A stretch of 64,000 bases of DNA from Pseudomonas sp. AOB-7 (GTDB lineage: Bacteria > Pseudomonadota > Gammaproteobacteria > Pseudomonadales > Pseudomonadaceae): assembly GCF_003696305.1 (NCBI RefSeq), contig NZ_RFFK01000004.1, forward strand, positions 248,001-312,000, given 5' to 3'. How positions within the stretch are numbered: position 1 is the stretch's first letter; each line of letters starts with the position of its first letter. The notes below the pieces were generated by a model. That model worked only from the letters and a program-made list of their open reading frames with translations. It had not been told where the DNA came from and did no database searches. Shown here in pieces: positions 28,012 through 36,863 of the stretch. A program made the translations under genes and the position numbers.

Positions 28012-29343
28012 GTGCGTTCACTGTTCTGGCGCATCTTCGCCAGTTTCTGGCTGGCCATCGCCCTGGTCGCCGGGTTATCCATGCTGCTCGGCCGCGCGCT
28101 GAACCAGGACGCCTGGGTTCTCAGCCTGCACCCGGGCCTCGACGACCTCGACCGCAAGTGGGTGAAACGCTATGAGCAGCAAGGCCCGCAGGCCGCCCAG
28201 CAGTTCCTCGAACAGCGCAAGCAAAAATATCGCATCAACACCCAGGTAATCGGCGAGAGCGGCCAGCCGCTGGTCAAGGGCACCTTCCCGCCTCGCGCCG
28301 CCGCCTTCGAAGCCCGCCACGGCGAGGCCCGCCGCCTGCCCTGGCGTCGCCTGACCGCCGAGTACACCAGCCCGGAGAGCGGCGACAGCTACCTGTTCAT
28401 CTACCGCATCCCCCACCCGGAACTGGCCGCCTGGCACCGCGGCAGCCTGTTCTGGCCGCTCAGCGCGCTGGGCATCGCCCTGGTGGTGCTGACCCTGTTC
28501 AGCCTGCTGCTGACGCTGTCGATCACCCGCCCGCTGGATCGTCTGCGCGGCGCCGTGCACGACCTCGGGCAGACCGCCTACCAGCAGAACAGCCTGGCGC
28601 GCCTGGCCACCCGTCGCGACGAACTGGGCCTGCTGGCCAAGGACTTCAACCGCATGGGCGAGCGCCTGCAGGGGCTGATCGGCAGCCAGCGCCAGCTGCT
28701 GCGCGACGTCTCCCACGAATTGCGTTCGCCGCTGGCGCGCCTGCGCATCGCCCTGGCCCTGGCCGAACGCGCGGAGGCGGCCGAGCGCGACAAGCTGTGG
28801 CCGCGCCTGAACCAGGAGTGCGACCGCCTGGAGGCGCTGATCAGCGAGATTCTCGCCCTCGCCCGCCTGGATGCCGACCTCGGCGCCGCACAGCCCGTCG
28901 ACCTCGCCGCAATGCTCGGCAAGCTGCAAGAGGACGCGAGCCTGATCGCACCCGAGCAGCGCCTGCAGATCCACCTCGAGCACGGCGCTGCGCTGCACGG
29001 CTGGCCGGATCTGCTGGAACGGGCGCTGGACAACCTGCTACGCAATGCCCTGCGCTTCAACCCGAGCGGGCAACCCATCGAGATCGAGGTCCGGCGCCAG
29101 GGCGAGCGTCTGCTACTCGGCGTGCGCGACCACGGCCCCGGGGTGTCGACCGATCATCTGCAGCGCCTGGGCGAGCCGTTCTTTCGCGCGCCGGGGCAGA
29201 ACGGCGCCGGCCATGGCCTGGGCCTGGCCATCGCCCGCCGCGCCGCCCAGCGCCATGGCGGCGAACTGCTGCTGGCCAACCACCCGGAGGGCGGTTTCGT
29301 CGCCACGCTCAGCCTGCCGCTGCAACCTCAGGATCGCCCGTAG
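28012..29343 (+). CDS. cpxA: CpxA-type sensor histidine kinase
   Basis: 443 residues: membrane segment 1 (about 8-26), periplasmic sensor region (about 30-145), membrane segment 2 (about 148-170), HAMP (172-225), the phospho-histidine H235 in RDVSHELRSPLARL, and an ATPase domain with NLLRNALRF, DHGPGV and GHGLGLAIARR. It should phosphorylate CpxR in response to envelope stress. The start is GTG at 28012 with GAGGA upstream. The stop TAG (29341-29343) lies inside a CCGGATG-type repeat. Confidence 0.9.
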   Translation: MRSLFWRIFASFWLAIALVAGLSMLLGRALNQDAWVLSLHPGLDDLDRKWVKRYEQQGPQAAQQFLEQRKQKYRINTQVIGESGQPLVKGTFPPRAAAFEARHGEARRLPWRRLTAEYTSPESGDSYLFIYRIPHPELAAWHRGSLFWPLSALGIALVVLTLFSLLLTLSITRPLDRLRGAVHDLGQTAYQQNSLARLATRRDELGLLAKDFNRMGERLQGLIGSQRQLLRDVSHELRSPLARLRIALALAERAEAAERDKLWPRLNQECDRLEALISEILALARLDADLGAAQPVDLAAMLGKLQEDASLIAPEQRLQIHLEHGAALHGWPDLLERALDNLLRNALRFNPSGQPIEIEVRRQGERLLLGVRDHGPGVSTDHLQRLGEPFFRAPGQNGAGHGLGLAIARRAAQRHGGELLLANHPEGGFVATLSLPLQPQDRP

Positions 29344-29360
29344 TCCGGATGCGACCGGGC
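29340..29360. repeat. CCGGATG-type small palindrome
   Basis: GTAGTCCGGATGCGACCGGG. Its TAG serves as the cpxA stop codon. Same family as 11444-11466. Confidence 0.6.
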
Positions 29361-29390
29361 TGGTGCCAGGCTCGCCGGACAGGGACGCGC

Positions 29391-29951
29391 TCAGCCGTTC
29401 CAGGCGCTGACGAAATCCTCGACCGCCAGCTCCGGCGGCCGGCGCAGCTCGCGCTCCGGGGTGCCGAGATAGAGGTAGGCGACGATCCGCTCGTCCGCGC
29501 CCAGCCCCAGGCCCTTGGCCACCTGGGCGTTGTAGGCCAGGTCGCCGGTGCGCCAGACCGCGCCGATGCCCTGGGCATGGGCGGCGAGCAATATGCCGTG
29601 GGCGGCGCAACCGGCGGCGATCAGCTGCTCCTGCGCCGGCACCTTGGCATGCGCCTGCAACCGGGCGATCACCACCACCAGCAGCGGCGCCCGCAACGGC
29701 ATGCCGCGTGCCTTGCTCAGCGCCTCGGCGGGCGCCTGCGCGTCGCCGGCCAGCAGCGCCTCGGCGAACAGCTCGCCCATGCGCCCGCGGGCCTCGCCTT
29801 CGACGGTGAGGAAGCGCCAGGGCCGCAGCTGGCCATGATCCGGCGCGCGCAGGGCCGCGCGAAACAGCAGCTCGCGCTGCGCCGCGCTCGGCGCCGGGTC
29901 GACCAGACGGGGAACGGAAACACGGTTGAGCAGAGCGTCGAGAGCCTCCAT
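29391..29951 (-). CDS. Nitroreductase family protein (YdjA-like)
   Basis: A small FMN-dependent nitroreductase, 186 residues. Family signs are APDHGQLRPWRFLTVEG near 36-52 (FMN phosphate contacts), the middle AAGCAAHGILLAAHAQGIGAVWRTG and the C-terminal YLYLGTPE. It resembles E. coli YdjA, reducing nitro compounds or quinones with NAD(P)H. It converges on cpxA and has the YkgJ gene upstream on the same strand, 61 bp away. Confidence 0.88.
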   Translation of the reverse strand: MEALDALLNRVSVPRLVDPAPSAAQRELLFRAALRAPDHGQLRPWRFLTVEGEARGRMGELFAEALLAGDAQAPAEALSKARGMPLRAPLLVVVIARLQAHAKVPAQEQLIAAGCAAHGILLAAHAQGIGAVWRTGDLAYNAQVAKGLGLGADERIVAYLYLGTPERELRRPPELAVEDFVSAWNG

Positions 29952-30012
29952 CGGCCACCTCCGAGAATCAAAGAGGCGGCATTCTAGCAGGCCCGCGCCG
30001 CACGACGCCGGC

Positions 30013-30384
30013 TCAGGCCACGCGATCGGGCGACACCACCGGCTGGATCGGCGGCGTCAGCGGCGGCAGGCCGTGGGCCTGGCGCGCCTCGTCGCACCGC
30101 GGGTTGTGCACGCCGTTCTCCCAGGACGCGTCGAACTCGCGGCAACTGCTCGAGCGCTGTTCGTACAGGGTGCAGCGCACGCCGCAGCCGACCTCGCCGA
30201 GCAGCTGGGTGCAGCGCGCCGGTTTGCTTTCGGTGCCGCGCATGGCGACGTAGTGCGGGCTGATCTGGATGACCTGCTCGTCCGGCACGCTACCGCCGGC
30301 CGATTGGCATTCGCCCCAGAAGAAGGACACACGAAAAAACGCGCAGCAGGCGCCGCACGTGAGGCAGGGATTAGCGTCGGACAT
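30013..30384 (-). CDS. YkgJ-family cysteine cluster protein
   Basis: 123 residues. The N-terminal CLTCGACCAFF and later CTQLL, CGVRCTLYEQRSSSCREF form the cysteine pattern of the YkgJ/UPF0153 family, which binds zinc or an iron-sulfur cluster; the role is unknown. It faces away from trkH across 148 bp. A promoter with boxes identical to those of trkH directs this gene. Confidence 0.88.
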   Translation of the reverse strand: MSDANPCLTCGACCAFFRVSFFWGECQSAGGSVPDEQVIQISPHYVAMRGTESKPARCTQLLGEVGCGVRCTLYEQRSSSCREFDASWENGVHNPRCDEARQAHGLPPLTPPIQPVVSPDRVA

Positions 30385-30428
30385 TTGAGGAGGACTCGGA
30401 AACCGGCGGACGCCGGCAACTGGCGGCT

Positions 30429-30456
30429 ATTCTATTCTCCGCCATGCGCTTGTAAA
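30429..30456 (-). promoter_or_regulatory. Promoter of the ykgJ-like gene
   Basis: On the minus strand: TTTACA, 16 bp, TAGAAT, about 45 bp before the start codon. It is the mirror twin of the trkH promoter. Confidence 0.5.
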
Positions 30457-30472
30457 GCCCCGTCCGCGGCGG

Positions 30473-30500
30473 TTTACAGCCGCCCGTCCGCGGGTAGAAT
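30473..30500 (+). promoter_or_regulatory. Promoter of the trkH pair
   Basis: TTTACA, 16 bp, TAGAAT, with transcription expected near 30507 and the ATG at 30533. The two -35 boxes form a palindrome, TGTAAAGCC ... GGCGGTTTACA (30451-30478). Confidence 0.6.
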
Positions 30501-30532
30501 GGCGCCTTTTGCAACCTGCCAGAGCCCACTCC

Positions 30533-31987
30533 ATGGCCTTGCCGACGCTGCGCATCATCGGTTTCATCATCGGCATCTTTCTCATTACCCTGGCGGTGAG
30601 CATGGTCATTCCCATGCTCACCCTGGCGATCTTCGAACAACCCGAAGACCTCGACGCCTTCCTCTGGTCGAGCCTGATCACCCTGATCGCCGGCCTGGCC
30701 CTGGTGATTCCCGGGCGCCCGCAGAACGCCCAGCTGCGCCCGCGCGACATGTACCTGCTGACCACCGGCAGCTGGGTGGCGGTGTGCTGCTTCGCCGCCC
30801 TGCCGATGGTGATGATCGCCCATATCAGCTACACCGACGCCTTCTTCGAGACCATGAGCGGCGTCACCACCACCGGCTCCACCGTGCTGGTCGGCCTGGA
30901 CGACATGTCGCCGGGCATCCTGATCTGGCGTTCGATGCTGCAGTGGCTGGGCGGCATCGGCTTCATCGGCATGGCCGTGGCCATCCTGCCGCTGCTGCGG
31001 GTCGGCGGCATGCGCCTGTTCCAGACCGAGTCCTCGGACTGGGGCGAGAAGGTGATGCCGCGCTCGCACATGGCCGCCAAGTACATCCTGCTGGTCTACC
31101 TGGCCCTCACCGGGCTCGGCTTCCTGGCCTACTGGGCCGCCGGCATGAACCCCTTCGAGGCGATCAACCACGCGATGACCTCGATCTCCACCGGCGGCTA
31201 TTCCACCTCCGACTCGTCCCTGGCCAACTGGCAACAGCCGGCGGTGCACTGGACCTCCGTGCTGCTGATGATCCTCGGCGGCCTGCCCTTCATGCTCTAC
31301 GTCGCCTTCGTGCGCGGCAACCGCCAGGCGCTGCTGCGCGACCATCAGGTACGCGGCTTCCTCGGCTTCCTGCTGCTGACCTGGCTGGTGTTCGGCACCT
31401 GGCTGTGGCTGCACTCCGAGCACAACTGGCTGGACGCCGTGCGCATCGTCGCGGTCAACGTCACCTCGGTGGTCACCACCACCGGCTACGCCTTGGGCGA
31501 CTACACCACCTGGGGCGGCTTCGCCGTGCTGCTGTTCTTCTACCTGACCTTCGTCGGCGGCTGCTCGGGCTCCACCTCCGGCGGTCTGAAGATTTTCCGC
31601 TTCCAGGTCGCCTACGTGCTGCTCAAGGCCAACCTGATGCAGCTGGTGCACCCGCGCGCGGTGATCAAGCAGCAGTACAACAACCACAACCTGGACGAGG
31701 AGATCGTCCGCTCGCTGATCACCTTCTCCTTCTTCTTCACCATCACCATCGGCGTGCTGGCCCTGGCCCTGACCCTGGTCGGCCTGGACTGGGTCACCGC
31801 GCTGACCGGCGCCGCCACCGCAGTGTGCAACGTCGGCCCGGGCCTCGGTCCGACCATCGGCCCGGCCGGCAACTTCGCCAGCCTGCCAGACTCGGCCAAG
31901 TGGCTGCTGACCCTGGGCATGCTGCTGGGCCGCCTGGAAATCCTCACCGTGCTGGTGCTGGTCACCCGCAGTTTCTGGAAGCACTGA
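30533..31987 (+). CDS. trkH: Trk potassium uptake protein TrkH, first copy
   Basis: 484-residue potassium channel-like subunit with four membrane-pore-membrane repeats. The four selectivity-filter loops are readable: TTTGS, STGGYS, TTTGYA and NVGPGLG. It transports K+ together with the cytosolic NAD-binding TrkA, encoded elsewhere. ATG at 30533 (MALPTLRII) matches the usual start; a TTG eight codons earlier is unlikely. A second trkH of the same length begins four bases after its stop. Confidence 0.93.
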   Translation: MALPTLRIIGFIIGIFLITLAVSMVIPMLTLAIFEQPEDLDAFLWSSLITLIAGLALVIPGRPQNAQLRPRDMYLLTTGSWVAVCCFAALPMVMIAHISYTDAFFETMSGVTTTGSTVLVGLDDMSPGILIWRSMLQWLGGIGFIGMAVAILPLLRVGGMRLFQTESSDWGEKVMPRSHMAAKYILLVYLALTGLGFLAYWAAGMNPFEAINHAMTSISTGGYSTSDSSLANWQQPAVHWTSVLLMILGGLPFMLYVAFVRGNRQALLRDHQVRGFLGFLLLTWLVFGTWLWLHSEHNWLDAVRIVAVNVTSVVTTTGYALGDYTTWGGFAVLLFFYLTFVGGCSGSTSGGLKIFRFQVAYVLLKANLMQLVHPRAVIKQQYNNHNLDEEIVRSLITFSFFFTITIGVLALALTLVGLDWVTALTGAATAVCNVGPGLGPTIGPAGNFASLPDSAKWLLTLGMLLGRLEILTVLVLVTRSFWKH

Positions 31988-31991
31988 GCCG

Positions 31992-33446
31992 ATGTCCCTG
32001 TCCAGCCTGCGTATGCTCGCCTTCATCAACGGCATCTTCCTGATCACCCTGGCGGTCAGCATGCTGGTGCCGATCGGCACCCTGCTGGCGTTCGAGCAGC
32101 CACAGGGCATCAATGCCTTCCTCTGGTCCAGCCTGATCACCGCGCTGGTCGGCGTGGCCATGGTCGCCCAGGGGCGTCCGCAGCAGACCCAGCTGCGCCC
32201 GCGCGACATGTACATGCTGACGGTGTCGAGCTGGGTGATGGTGTCGATCTTCGCCGCCCTGCCGTTCCTCTTCGCCGAACGCGCCAGCATCACCGACGCC
32301 TACTTCGAGAGCATGTCCGGCATCACCGCTACCGGCGCCACGGTGTTCAGCGGCCTGGACGACATGTCGCCGGGCACCCTGATCTGGCGTTCGCTGCTGC
32401 ACTGGCTGGGCGGCATCGGCTTCATCGCCATGGCCGTGGCGATCCTGCCGATGCTGCGCATCGGTGGCATGCGCCTGTTCCAGACCGAGTCCTCGGACCG
32501 TTCGGACAAGGTCATGCCGCGCTCGCACATGGTCGCCAAGTACATGGTGCTGGCCTATGTCGGCCTCAGCAGCTTCGCCGTGCTGGCCTTCTGGCTGGCC
32601 GGCATGAACCTGTTCGACGCCATCAACCATGCCATGTCGGCCATCGCCACCGGCGGTTTCTCCACCTCCGACGCCTCGCTGGGCAAATGGCAGCAGCCGG
32701 CGGTGCACTGGGTCGCGGTGCTGGTGATGGTGCTCGGCAGCCTGCCCTTCGTGCTCTATGTCGCCACCCTGCGCGGCAACTACCGGGCCCTGACGCGCGA
32801 TGCGCAGGTACGCGGCTTTCTCGTGCTGCTGCTGGGCAGCTGGCTGGTGCTGACCGGCTGGAAATGGCTCTCCACCGACCTGCACTGGCTCGATGCGCTG
32901 CGCCATGTGGCGGTGAACATCACCTCGATCATGACCACCACCGGCTTCGCCGTCGGCGACTATCACCTGTGGGGCCCCTTCGCCAGCATGATGTTCTTCT
33001 ACCTGGGCTTCGTCGGCGGCTGCTCCGGTTCCACCGCCGGCGGCCTGAAGATCTTCCGCTTCCAGGTCGCCTACATCCTGCTCAAGGCCAACCTCAAGCA
33101 GCTGATCCACCCGCGCGCGGTGATCAAGCAGCAGTACAACCGCCACCGCCTGGACGAGGACATCGTCCGCTCGATCCTCGCCTTCGCCTTCTTCTACACC
33201 ATCACCATCGCCGGCCTGGCCCTGGCGGTGGCCATGTGCGGGGTGGACTGGATCACCGCCCTGACCGGCGCCGCGGCCATGGTCTCCGGGGTCGGCCCGG
33301 GGATGGGCGAAGTGGTCGGCCCGGCCGGCAACTACGCCAGCCTGCCGGATCTGGCCAAGTGGCTGCTGACCCTGGGCATGCTGCTGGGCCGCCTGGAGAT
33401 CCTCACCGTGCTGGTGCTGCTGCTGCCCGCCTTCTGGCGCCACTGA
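31992..33446 (+). CDS. trkH: Trk potassium uptake protein TrkH, second copy
   Basis: Also 484 residues and closely similar to the preceding gene throughout, which points to a tandem duplication. Filter loops differ slightly: TATGA, ATGGFS, TTTGFA and GVGPGMG; all the key glycines remain, so it should still conduct cations. The copy lies four bases after the first and shares its promoter. The differences around loop 1 and loop 4 may change affinity or Na+/K+ preference. Confidence 0.92.
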   Translation: MSLSSLRMLAFINGIFLITLAVSMLVPIGTLLAFEQPQGINAFLWSSLITALVGVAMVAQGRPQQTQLRPRDMYMLTVSSWVMVSIFAALPFLFAERASITDAYFESMSGITATGATVFSGLDDMSPGTLIWRSLLHWLGGIGFIAMAVAILPMLRIGGMRLFQTESSDRSDKVMPRSHMVAKYMVLAYVGLSSFAVLAFWLAGMNLFDAINHAMSAIATGGFSTSDASLGKWQQPAVHWVAVLVMVLGSLPFVLYVATLRGNYRALTRDAQVRGFLVLLLGSWLVLTGWKWLSTDLHWLDALRHVAVNITSIMTTTGFAVGDYHLWGPFASMMFFYLGFVGGCSGSTAGGLKIFRFQVAYILLKANLKQLIHPRAVIKQQYNRHRLDEDIVRSILAFAFFYTITIAGLALAVAMCGVDWITALTGAAAMVSGVGPGMGEVVGPAGNYASLPDLAKWLLTLGMLLGRLEILTVLVLLLPAFWRH

Positions 33447-33551
33447 AAACAAGCCGTTCGGTTCCGCGGCTCCCGCCCAGGGCCGAGGCGCGCAGGCAAC
33501 GGATTGCCTGGCCGAGCTGAAATCCCCTAAACCTCTATTCGCAAGGGGCGC

Positions 33552-33575
33552 AACCCGGATGGCATCCGGGCTACG
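33552..33575. repeat. CCGGATG-type small palindrome
   Basis: AACCCGGATGGCATCCGGGC followed by TAC; on the minus strand it reads GTAGCCCGGATGCCATCCGGG. It lies between trkH2 and the AraC gene. Confidence 0.65.
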
Positions 33576-33581
33576 GCCCCT

Positions 33582-34583
33582 TTACAGCCGCGCGCGGTAC
33601 TCGCCCGGGGTTTCCTCGAACCAGCGGCGGAAGGCGCGGAAGAAATTGCTCGGGTCGGCGAAACCGAGCAGGTAGGCGACCTCCAGCAAGGTCAGGTTGG
33701 GCTGCGCCAGGTACTGCTCGGCCAGCTCGCGGCGGGTGTCGTCGAGCAGTTGCTGGTAGCTGGTGCCCTCCTCCTGCAGGCGCCGCTGCAGGGTGCGCTG
33801 CGACAGGTGCAGGGCCTGCGCCACCACCTCGCGGCGCGGCTCGCCCTGCGGCAGCAGGCGGCACAGCACCTGGCGCGCCTGGTGGGTGACGCGGCTGCCG
33901 CAGAAACGCGCCAGGTAGTCGCCGGCGAACCGGTCGTGCAACTGCGCCAGCGCCTCGTTGGCGCTGGGCAGCGGCGCCTCCAGATCGCCGCGCTCGAAGA
34001 TCAGCCCGTAGTGCTCGGCATTGAACCGTAGCGGCGCCTGGAACACCTGCTGGTAGGGCGCCAGATCGGCGGGCGGCGGCCCCTGCAGGCGGATCTCGCG
34101 CGGACGGATCGGCTTGCCGGTCATCCAGCGGCAGAACGCCAGGCAGTAGGCCAGCGACGCCTCGGCGCTCTGCCGCGCCGGCGGCAGGCGGTCGCCGTGG
34201 ATCGCCAGGGTCAGCGCATAGCCGTCGGGCTGAGGCAGGAAGCTCAGGTCGGCGCCCTCGCCGATGATGCGCTGGTAGCGCACCAGGCGGGTGAAGCCGT
34301 CGCGCAGGTTGCGGCTGGACATCAGCGCGTAGCCGACCACGTGGAAGGAGGCCGGACGCACCACCTGCGCCATGTTCAGGCCGATCGCCGGGTTGCCGGA
34401 CAACGCCACCGCGCGCTGCCACAGGCGGGTCATGGCATCCTGCGGAAAGCGTGCGTCGGGGTCGCTCAACGCCGCGTAATCCAGGCCCAGCTCGGCAAAC
34501 AGCCTGGCGCAGTCGACGCCGCCCAGCTCCAGCGCCTGCACTATGGCCAGGGCCCAGTTGGAGGATGTGGTTCTCTCGCTCAT
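33582..34583 (-). CDS. AraC-family transcriptional regulator (arabinose-binding-type N domain)
   Basis: 333 residues. The N-terminal part (about 20-200) matches the Arabinose_bd (PF12625-type) domain of OruR/ArgR-like regulators, with GLNMAQVVRPASFHVVGYALMSS. The C-terminal AraC DNA-binding domain (about 235-333) has two helix-turn-helices, LSQRTLQRRLQEEGTSYQQLL and LLEVAYLLGFADPSNFFRAFRRW. The target and ligand are unknown. The gene is alone on its strand between trkH2 and the Mpo1-like gene. Confidence 0.88.
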   Translation of the reverse strand: MSERTTSSNWALAIVQALELGGVDCARLFAELGLDYAALSDPDARFPQDAMTRLWQRAVALSGNPAIGLNMAQVVRPASFHVVGYALMSSRNLRDGFTRLVRYQRIIGEGADLSFLPQPDGYALTLAIHGDRLPPARQSAEASLAYCLAFCRWMTGKPIRPREIRLQGPPPADLAPYQQVFQAPLRFNAEHYGLIFERGDLEAPLPSANEALAQLHDRFAGDYLARFCGSRVTHQARQVLCRLLPQGEPRREVVAQALHLSQRTLQRRLQEEGTSYQQLLDDTRRELAEQYLAQPNLTLLEVAYLLGFADPSNFFRAFRRWFEETPGEYRARL

Positions 34584-34721
34584 GCTCTTGTTCTTGTAGG
34601 TTCGATCAGGCCGTCAACGCCCGGCTTGGCGGCGCAAGGATACTAAACTGGCACCTTATGTCAGTGGCCCTGGGAGACAGCCGAATTAATGTGATAGTGC
34701 ACAGCGGCACCTTCCTTAATA

Positions 34722-34766
34722 CCCTTCTGCCTGCGGGAGAAGGTGGCGCGAAGCGCCGGATGAGGG
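34722..34766. repeat. AGAAGGTGGCGCGAAGCGCC-type dispersed repeat
   Basis: Two adjacent hairpins, CCTTCT/AGAAGG and GGCGC-GAA-GCGCC, ending in GGATGAGGG. Such elements are common between genes in pseudomonads. It lies in the 273-bp gap upstream of the Mpo1-like gene, where I see no gene. Confidence 0.55.
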
Positions 34767-34856
34767 CGGTGGGCATGCTGTGTGGTTCTTCATGATGTGG
34801 GGGTGCCTGCCTGGCATGCCCGAGAGACTGACGCCGACAATAACAGGAGGTGCGCC

Positions 34857-35174
34857 ATGACCGCTCAGACCACCCAACGCTACCAGAGCTTCGCCGAGTT
34901 CTACCCCTACTACCTGCAGGAGCACAGCAACCCCACCTGCCGCCGCCTGCACTACGTCGGCAGCCTGCTGGTGCTGGCGATCCTTGCCTATGCCCTGGCC
35001 ACCCAGCAGTGGCTGTGGCTGCTGGCCATGCCGCTGGCCGGCTACGGCTTCGCCTGGGTCGGCCACTTCGTCTTCGAGAAGAACCGCCCGGCCACCTTCC
35101 AGTACCCGCTGTACAGCCTGATGGGCGACTGGGTGATGCTCAAGGATGCCTTTACCGGCCGCATCCGCTTCTAG
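34857..35174 (+). CDS. Mpo1-like (DUF962) membrane protein
   Basis: 105 residues. SFAEFYPYYLQEHSNPTCRR followed by LHYVGS, and GHFVFEKNRPATFQYP, carry the conserved histidines of DUF962, with two hydrophobic segments between them. The yeast relative Mpo1 is an Fe(II) dioxygenase in fatty-acid alpha-oxidation; the bacterial role is not known. AGGAGG lies six bases before the ATG. Confidence 0.87.
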   Translation: MTAQTTQRYQSFAEFYPYYLQEHSNPTCRRLHYVGSLLVLAILAYALATQQWLWLLAMPLAGYGFAWVGHFVFEKNRPATFQYPLYSLMGDWVMLKDAFTGRIRF

Positions 35175-35195
35175 CCGCACGGTTTCAGCCACCTC

Positions 35196-35255
35196 TTGGG
35201 GTGCGCCGCACGCACTAGCCTTCCTGTCAGCGGTGCGCACCGCGCCCCCTACGGA
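35196..35255. repeat. GGTGCGCCGTGCGCACC-type repeat pair
   Basis: Two imperfect copies, GGGGTGCGCCGCACGCACTA and GCGGTGCGCACCGCGCCCC, face each other downstream of the Mpo1-like gene. Related elements lie at 36814-36850 and 41055-41079. Confidence 0.55.
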
Positions 35256-35305
35256 GCCTCCCACCGACCGCCTGCCGTTACTTTGGCGCCACTCGGCGGT
35301 CGCGC

Positions 35306-35335
35306 TTGGCTGACCGCCACCCCCTTGGTTATGAT
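35306..35335 (+). promoter_or_regulatory. Candidate cyaB promoter
   Basis: TTGGCT, 18 bp, TATGAT; transcription would start near 35342, about 85 nt before the ATG. Confidence 0.45.
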
Positions 35336-35427
35336 CCCCGCCCATCGAGCTCCTGGCTCAGGTCTTGCAGACCACTCCAGGCGTCCAGCAAGAGACGCCA
35401 GAAATCCAGCAGGGATAGTTTCAGCAG

Positions 35428-36816
35428 ATGAAGTCAGCCACCCCCAGCCGTGTCAACGGGCTGCCGACGCCGCCGTTGCGCGAATACTATTCGCGCGTAC
35501 TGGCCTATATCGCCACGGCCGCCAGCATCGCCGCCGGCACCGTCGTCGGCCACTTCGCCTACGACATCCTGTGGATGGTGCCCTACGCCCTGCTCTACCC
35601 GCACCTGGCGCACAACCTCAGCCGCCGCTTCAAACGCGACCACCCCGGGCAGACCGACCTCGCCCTGCTGTTCATCGACGCCCTGCATGCCGGCGCGGCC
35701 GCGGTGCTGCTGGGTTTTTCCAGCGTGCCCAGCCTGATGTTCCTGCTCACCCTGAGCTTCAGCGCCCTGGTCATCGGCGGCCTGCGCTACCTGGGCCTGG
35801 CCCTGCTGGTGGCCGGCAGCAGCCTGGCGCTGTGCGCCGCGCTGGTGGAAGTTCATCTCAATACCGATACCCCGACCCTGGTGGCGCTGGTCAGTATCCT
35901 CTTCGCCACCCTGTACATCTGCATCACCGCCTACTTCGTCAACCAGCAGGGCCTGCGCCTGGCCCAGGTGCGCAGCGAGATCAAGCGCGAGCAGGAAAAG
36001 GCCGCGCGGCTGGCGCGCAACCTGGCCAAATACCTGTCGCCGCAGGTGTGGGAGTCGATCTTCACCGGCAAGAAGAGCGTGCGCCTGGAGACCCAGCGCA
36101 AGAAGCTCACGGTGTTCTTCTCCGATATCAAGGGCTTCACCGAGCTGTCCGAGGAGCTGGAAGCCGAGGCGCTGACCGACCTGCTCAACACCTACCTCAA
36201 CGAGATGTCGAAGATCTGCCTGAAGTACGGCGGCACCATCGACAAGTTCATCGGCGATGCGGTGATGATCTTCTTCGGCGACCCCAGCAGCCAGGGCGCC
36301 AAGAAGGACGCGGTGGCGGCGGTGTCCATGGCCATCGCCATGCGCAAGCACATGAAGGTGCTGCGTCAGCAATGGCGCGCCCAGGGCATCACCAAGCCGC
36401 TGGAAATCCGCATGGGGCTCAATACCGGCTACTGCACGGTGGGCAACTTCGGCGCCGACACGCGCATGGACTACACCATCATCGGCCGCGACGTGAACCT
36501 CGCCAGCCGCCTGGAAAGTGCCGCCGAATCCGGCGAGATCCTCATCTCCCACGAGACCTATTCGCTGGTCAAGGACGTGATCATGTGCCGCGACAAGGGC
36601 CAGATCGCGGTCAAGGGCTTCACCCGCCCGGTGCAGATCTACCAGGTGGTGGACTTCCGCCGCGACCTGGGCGCCACCTCCAGCTACGTCGAGCACGAAC
36701 TGCCGGGCTTCTCCATGTACCTGGACACCAACGGCATCCAGAACTTCGACAAGGAGCGGGTGATCCAGGCGCTCAACCAGGCCGCCGAGAAGCTGCGCGA
36801 CAAGGTCATTCTGTAG
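35428..36816 (+). CDS. cyaB: Membrane-bound class III adenylate cyclase
   Basis: 462 residues. The N-terminal MASE2-type region (about 25-175) has five to six membrane segments; the class III cyclase domain begins near 225 (LTVFFSDIKGFTELSE), with metal aspartates in FSDIKGF and KFIGDAVMIFFGD, and NTGYCTVGNFG, DYTIIGRDVNLASRLE. It makes cAMP; in P. aeruginosa CyaB supplies most of the cAMP that activates Vfr and virulence genes. Size and neighbours agree. The stop TAG lies at the head of a GTGCGC-type repeat. Confidence 0.95.
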   Translation: MKSATPSRVNGLPTPPLREYYSRVLAYIATAASIAAGTVVGHFAYDILWMVPYALLYPHLAHNLSRRFKRDHPGQTDLALLFIDALHAGAAAVLLGFSSVPSLMFLLTLSFSALVIGGLRYLGLALLVAGSSLALCAALVEVHLNTDTPTLVALVSILFATLYICITAYFVNQQGLRLAQVRSEIKREQEKAARLARNLAKYLSPQVWESIFTGKKSVRLETQRKKLTVFFSDIKGFTELSEELEAEALTDLLNTYLNEMSKICLKYGGTIDKFIGDAVMIFFGDPSSQGAKKDAVAAVSMAIAMRKHMKVLRQQWRAQGITKPLEIRMGLNTGYCTVGNFGADTRMDYTIIGRDVNLASRLESAAESGEILISHETYSLVKDVIMCRDKGQIAVKGFTRPVQIYQVVDFRRDLGATSSYVEHELPGFSMYLDTNGIQNFDKERVIQALNQAAEKLRDKVIL

Positions 36817-36850
36817 CTTGGCGCACGCTCGTGCAGGGGCGCCGTGCGCA
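36814..36850. repeat. GTGCGC-type repeat after cyaB
   Basis: Begins GTAGCTTGGCGCACGCTCGT and continues to GCGCCGTGCGC. Its first TAG is the cyaB stop codon. It separates cyaB from the convergent agt. Confidence 0.5.
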
Positions 36851-36863
36851 CCGAGCGAGCCAG

